In this document: positions 63,847 through 64,000 of the stretch, in pieces | How the letters are laid out: every line of letters starts with the position of its first letter | Numbering within the stretch: position 1 is the stretch's first letter | Assembly: GCA_024114885.1 (NCBI GenBank) | Contig: CP099426.1 | Span: forward strand, 1,550,001-1,614,000 | Length of the DNA stretch: 64,000 bases | Direction of reading: 5' to 3' | From: Septoria linicola | Taxonomy: Eukaryota > Ascomycota > Dothideomycetes > Mycosphaerellales > Mycosphaerellaceae | Made by a program: the position numbers and the translations under genes | Notes under the pieces: generated by a model | What the model was told of the DNA's origin: nothing | Database searches by the model: none | The model's input: the letters and a program-made list of their open reading frames with translations, nothing else

Positions 63847-64000
63847 GATTTCTGTGTTCGCTGAGCATGCAGCACTTTGACGCTATCGCCTAGGAAACAT
63901 GGTATAGGTTGGTTCAGACAGGAAATGGAAGAAGAAATCGGCAGCATGTGAAAATGTATGTCCGCAAAGTCCGCGCGCAAAGAGAGTTTACGCTAGCAAA

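Noticed and set aside
1..64000. CRISPR arrays, prokaryotic operons, transposase or reverse transcriptase genes
   Set aside because: No regularly spaced repeats and no recognisable transposon proteins were seen; the window is fungal nuclear DNA.

Overview
The window is nuclear DNA of a filamentous ascomycete (Pezizomycotina). Short GT-AG introns of about 49-70 nt with CTAAC/CTGAC-type branch sites, a class I hydrophobin, a CFEM-containing Pth11-type receptor, an XlnR-type regulator and many LPxEL...IY (2EXR/F-box-like) proteins suggest Dothideomycetes, but that placement is inference. Exon structures were worked out by hand from splice signals, reading phase and family continuity; nothing was searched against a database.

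Layout. 0-12 kb: an amino acid permease, an ornithine cyclodeaminase/mu-crystallin family enzyme, the xylanase regulator XlnR, a small secreted Cys-rich protein and a secreted GH16 glucanase. 12-26 kb: a 2EXR-like gene with an in-frame stop, an arrestin-like adaptor, a PPIL3-type cyclophilin, a zinc-knuckle protein, an SDR oxidoreductase, a short 2EXR gene, a broken gene with an R-x4-H motif, a diverged segmental duplication and an acidic coiled-coil protein. 26-38 kb: a GH43 arabinanase convergent with a hydrophobin, a CFEM/7TM receptor, Ost4, a 1389-aa AT-hook/C2H2 nuclear protein and ribosomal protein L26. 38-47 kb: a cluster of five LPxEL...IY genes (one broken), with REI1 and a SAM methyltransferase between them. 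47-52 kb: REX4 divergent from the MYST acetyltransferase ESA1, and a DUF4385 gene. 52-57 kb: an unusual tRNA-Gln gene and a large mosaic secreted protein. 57-64 kb: a PMP3-type proteolipid divergent from exosome subunit MTR3, an F-box gene with a frame break, and the helicase DBP4.

How the genes relate. Two themes recur, without any operon-like organisation. One is growth on plant material and the hyphal surface: XlnR, GH16, GH43, hydrophobin, CFEM receptor and secreted proteins. The other is ribosome and RNA biogenesis: RPL26, REI1, REX4, MTR3, DBP4 and PPIL3.

Most notable finding: the tRNA-Gln(TTG) gene at 52458-52615. It carries a normal 30-nt anticodon-loop intron and also a 56-nt insertion in the T arm with the full marks of a spliceosomal intron (GTAAGT, TGCTAAC, CAG). 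Removing both leaves a perfect 72-nt cloverleaf. About 390 bp downstream, a 13-nt copy of the same tRNA 3' end is again preceded by an intron-like GT...AG segment.
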